Source of the DNA: Pseudanabaena sp. Chao 1811
Lineage (GTDB): Bacteria > Cyanobacteriota > Cyanobacteriia > Pseudanabaenales > Pseudanabaenaceae
Assembly (NCBI RefSeq): GCF_027942295.1
Contig: NZ_CP101416.1
Location: 3,458,501 to 3,522,500, forward strand
DNA: 64,000 nt
Reading direction: 5' to 3'
In this document: positions 61,069 through 64,000 of the stretch, piece after piece
Layout: each line of letters opens with the position of its first letter
Numbering within the stretch: position 1 is the first letter of the stretch
Notes under the pieces: generated by a model
What the model was told of the DNA's origin: nothing
What the model saw: only the letters and a program-made list of their open reading frames with translations
Databases searched by the model: none
Made by a program: the position numbers and the translations under genes

Positions 61069-64000
61069 ATGTTTAATTCCTCAAATAGTCAGATCTTTAG
61101 CAATGACTCACAATCATTAAATCCCCACGTAGCAGTTTTGATTGTTGAGGATAGCGCAAGTCATCGGACTATTTATCGACGTTACCTACAATCCGATATC
61201 ACCACTCGATACCATATTATCGAAAGCGTCTGTATTAAAGAAGCCCTAGAGTTTTGGCGATCGCATCAAGTAGATTTAGTTGTCCTTGATTTTAACCTAC
61301 CCGACGGGACGGCACTAGATTTTTTAGAAGCCGTTAGCGAAGGAATTACTGATCCGAAATTGCCAGTAATTGTCTTGACTGGTCATAAAGACGGTCTAGC
61401 CGCAGCAAATGCTATTAAATTAGGAGCTACCGATTATTTAATTAAAGATGAAATTAATTTCGCTTTATTTTGCCGTAGTATCCATAGTCTGCTAGAGAAA
61501 TTTACATTGCTTCGTAAGTTGCAGCGATCGCAGCAGCAAGAGGCTTTAATTTCAACAATTGCCCTCCATGTCAGACAGTCCTTAGATTTACAAAAAAACT
61601 ATGATGCGATCGTTCAAGATGTCAAAAAATTTTTGAATGCCGATCGTACGGTAATTTATAAATTTAAGCCGAATATGAGTGGCACTATTGTCGCTGAAGC
61701 TGTTGATCCTCCTTGGAGCAATAGTTTACACGCAGATATTGTGGATACCTGTTTCCGTGATAATTTGGGTGGTGAGTATCGACATGGCAAGATCTTTGTA
61801 GCGAATGATATTTACAATGCAAATCTCAGTGCTTGCCATATTCAACTATTGGAAAGTTTTCAAGTCAAGGCAAATCTCGTTGTTCCTATTCTTTTACCCG
61901 AAAGTTCGACATATTTTAATAATTCTAGGGTTGAGACTCAAGATTCTCCCAGCGAGACTATTGATTCACCATCACTATGGGGACTCTTAGTTGTTCACCA
62001 ATGTTCAACTATCCGCAATTGGGAAGAAGTAGATTTACGTTTACTTCAACAGTTATCAGTGCAACTAGCGATCGCGATTCAACAGGCAGAACTCTATCAA
62101 AATCTCCAAAAACTTAATTTATCCTTAGAAGAAAAAGTCCAACAACGGACTGCGGAATTACAAGATCGAGAACAAAAATTACGCCAAAGCGAGGACTTGT
62201 TAAAAACTTCCTTTAATAATGCTCCTGTAGGCATGGCAACTCTTAGTTTGGAAGGTAAATTCCTAACGGTGAATCAAGAAATTTGCAAAATATATGGATA
62301 TTCTGCAAGAGAATTACTCCACATGAAGGCGATCGACATTACGCATCCAGACTATATAGACATAACTATAGATTCCTTGAACAAATTAATATCTGGGGAA
62401 ACAGCAAATATCACCATAGAAAAACAATATATTCATAAAGATGGAAAACCTATTGATGCAGTTAGCCATGTGAGCCTAGTGCATGATATGGATAATAACC
62501 CTGTTCAGTTTGTGGTGAGTGTGGAAGATGTCACGGAACGGAAACTGAATGAAGCAAAATTGGCGGCTGCGAAAGTTGCGGAGGCTTCTAACAAAGCAAA
62601 GAGTGAATTTTTAGCAGCGATGAGTCATGAGCTTCGTACTCCGATGAATGCGGTAATTGGTATGACTGGGCTATTGAGTAATACCCAACTTTCCAGTCAA
62701 CAGCAGCAATTTGTATCAGTTATTCGTCAGGGTGGCGAAGTATTACTGTCGGTAATCAATAAAATTTTAGACTTCTCTCAAATTGAATCGGGCAGTATCG
62801 AATTAGAAGAGAGTTCCTTTGATTTAAGGAACTGTATTGAAGAGATTCTCGATTTGATGGCATCTAATACTGCGGAAAAGGATTTAGATCTGTCTGTGTT
62901 GATTGATGTTGATGTACCCGAATATATTATTAGTGACTCTACCTGTCTACGTCAGATTTTAGTAAATCTGATTGGTAATGCGATTAAATTTACCCCAAGT
63001 GGTGAAATTGCTATTACGGTCAGTTCTACTTTGATAGAACAAACCACAGATATTTACCAACTAAATTTTACTGTCAGGGATACGGGAGTTGGCATTACCC
63101 CTGAGGCAATCTCACGACTGTTTAAACCTTTCATGCAGGCAGACAGTTCCATTACCCGACAATATGGAGGCACTGGTTTAGGCTTAGCAATCTGCAAAAA
63201 ACTTTGTAATTTAATGGGGGGAGATATTCAGGTCGAGAGTGAAGTTGCTCAAGGTACGACTTTTTCCTTTTCGATCCGAGTTCAAGCGATCGCGACAGAA
63301 TCCTTAGCGATCGCCTCTGAACTAAAAAACAAACATATTCTGGTTGTTAATACCAACCCTACTATTCAAAAAATTATTCTAGTTTATGCACAATCATGGG
63401 GAATGCTTGTGCAATCTGCCTACTCTGAAGTAGAAGCCCTAAAGCATTTAGAACTATTAGACTTTGATGCTGTGATTATTGACTGGAATTTACCATCCGT
63501 TGATATTCTCGAATTAGCTAGAAATATCCATGATATTTTCCCTTCTTTACCCCTGATTCTTCTATCATCAGTATCTAATAATAATTGTCCTAGCCCTCAT
63601 TTATTTGCTGGATATTTGATCAAACCAATTACTACTTCCAAACTTTATCAATTATTCTTAAATTTATTTGCGATTAAGCAACCCCCAATTCAACTACAGC
63701 AAAATTTTACATTAGATAGTGATTTTGCCCATAAACATCCTTTAAGAACTTTAATCGTTGAGGATAACTCAGTAAATCAGCAGATTCTCCTACTCATGTT
63801 AGAACGATTAGGATATCAAGGAGATGCCGTTAGTAATGGATTAGAAGCTGTATATGCCTTAGAAAGACAAGCTTACGATTTAGTCTTTATGGATATTCAA
63901 ATGCCAATTATGGATGGATTAGCAGCTTGCCAACGTATTCGCCAATTGCCAGAACGGAACCCTTGGATTATTGGAGTTTCAGCAAATGCTTTTCGAGAAT
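61069..64000 (+). CDS. Hybrid sensor histidine kinase with DXCF cyanobacteriochrome GAF (partial, runs off the window)
   Basis: 977 codons are visible and the frame is still open at the edge. Order: receiver (ILVEDS-like VLIVEDSASHRT, VLDFNLPDG, VLTGH), bilin-binding GAF (about 145-330) with the DXCF motif D226-T-C228-F and the canonical C256-H257 followed by LLESFQVKANLVVPI, a coiled linker, a PAS domain (NAPVGMATLSLEGKFLTVN...), HisKA with His520 in AAMSHELRTPMNAVIGM, HATPase (NLIGNAIKFTP, DTGVGITPE, GGTGLGLAICKK), a degenerate receiver, and a further receiver (LIVEDNSVNQQ, FMDIQMPIMDG) cut by the window end. Light-sensing kinase, probably of a violet/blue-green-type photocycle by its two cysteines; the colour is inference. 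Confidence 0.9.
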   Translation, partial: MFNSSNSQIFSNDSQSLNPHVAVLIVEDSASHRTIYRRYLQSDITTRYHIIESVCIKEALEFWRSHQVDLVVLDFNLPDGTALDFLEAVSEGITDPKLPVIVLTGHKDGLAAANAIKLGATDYLIKDEINFALFCRSIHSLLEKFTLLRKLQRSQQQEALISTIALHVRQSLDLQKNYDAIVQDVKKFLNADRTVIYKFKPNMSGTIVAEAVDPPWSNSLHADIVDTCFRDNLGGEYRHGKIFVANDIYNANLSACHIQLLESFQVKANLVVPILLPESSTYFNNSRVETQDSPSETIDSPSLWGLLVVHQCSTIRNWEEVDLRLLQQLSVQLAIAIQQAELYQNLQKLNLSLEEKVQQRTAELQDREQKLRQSEDLLKTSFNNAPVGMATLSLEGKFLTVNQEICKIYGYSARELLHMKAIDITHPDYIDITIDSLNKLISGETANITIEKQYIHKDGKPIDAVSHVSLVHDMDNNPVQFVVSVEDVTERKLNEAKLAAAKVAEASNKAKSEFLAAMSHELRTPMNAVIGMTGLLSNTQLSSQQQQFVSVIRQGGEVLLSVINKILDFSQIESGSIELEESSFDLRNCIEEILDLMASNTAEKDLDLSVLIDVDVPEYIISDSTCLRQILVNLIGNAIKFTPSGEIAITVSSTLIEQTTDIYQLNFTVRDTGVGITPEAISRLFKPFMQADSSITRQYGGTGLGLAICKKLCNLMGGDIQVESEVAQGTTFSFSIRVQAIATESLAIASELKNKHILVVNTNPTIQKIILVYAQSWGMLVQSAYSEVEALKHLELLDFDAVIIDWNLPSVDILELARNIHDIFPSLPLILLSSVSNNNCPSPHLFAGYLIKPITTSKLYQLFLNLFAIKQPPIQLQQNFTLDSDFAHKHPLRTLIVEDNSVNQQILLLMLERLGYQGDAVSNGLEAVYALERQAYDLVFMDIQMPIMDGLAACQRIRQLPERNPWIIGVSANAFRE

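Overview
The window is a piece of cyanobacterial chromosome. The evidence is phycobilisome genes (apcF, a CpcS-type bilin lyase), an RpaB response regulator, a one-helix high-light-inducible protein, a cyanobacteriochrome sensor kinase and many HIP1 octamers (GCGATCGC). Gene content and the style of the intergenic hairpins suggest a Pseudanabaena-like filamentous cyanobacterium, but that placement is inference.

Layout. 1-17 kb is mostly housekeeping: cysE, two solute-binding lipoproteins, the CpcS-type lyase, a metallophosphoesterase, a histidine kinase, dxs, two nuclease-fold-like proteins, a FIST protein, apcF, class II aldolase, a REC-GAF regulator and a small HD hydrolase. 17.3-21 kb is an accessory island: a ribbon-helix-helix protein, an HNH endonuclease, an alr0857-family protein, and seven tRNA genes (Phe, Asn, a short-variable-loop Leu, Pro, Met, Thr, Arg) separated by near-perfect hairpins, with a coupled leader peptide and unknown ORF before the last tRNA. 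21-25.6 kb holds a DUF4336 protein, a cytochrome P450, a MazEF-type pair and a RAYT transposase flanked by its REP-like repeats. 25.6-30.1 kb is an AT-rich two-gene operon with no HIP1 site: an SMC/ABC-type ATPase joined to a histidine-kinase-type ATPase, overlapping by 4 nt a receiver protein that carries a HEPN-like Rx5H motif. It looks like an undescribed two-component-style defence module.

30.5-35 kb has an NDH-2-type dehydrogenase and a Ro60 (TROVE-vWA) protein. Directly upstream of the Ro gene, on the same strand, lie four tRNA-like units sharing a GGTTATYGC core. One is a complete tRNA-Phe if a 52-nt insertion in its anticodon stem is removed. Bacterial Ro proteins bind tRNA-mimicking Y RNAs, so this is the best candidate here for a new RNA system. 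35-40.7 kb carries DUF485-ActP acetate transport, rpaB, an hli gene, lspA and a ParA/coiled-coil pair resembling carboxysome-positioning McdAB. 40.7-50.7 kb is a two-partner-secretion locus (TpsA, a PEP-CTERM-like protein, a TPR-CHAT protease-like protein, TpsB). 51-64 kb holds an RRM protein, a HerA-type ATPase, a Uma2 protein, a phytase-like esterase, a Dus enzyme, a DUF29 protein, a GIY-YIG-like protein, a GT4 glycosyltransferase, a DUF3288 protein, and a hybrid kinase with a DXCF cyanobacteriochrome GAF that runs off the window end.

A recurrent theme is long, near-perfect inverted repeats at gene ends and between tRNAs. Their arm sequences are unrelated to one another, but most have a triloop closed by GC on both sides (GC-NNN-GC). 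They probably act as terminators or processing signals, and several overlap stop codons.
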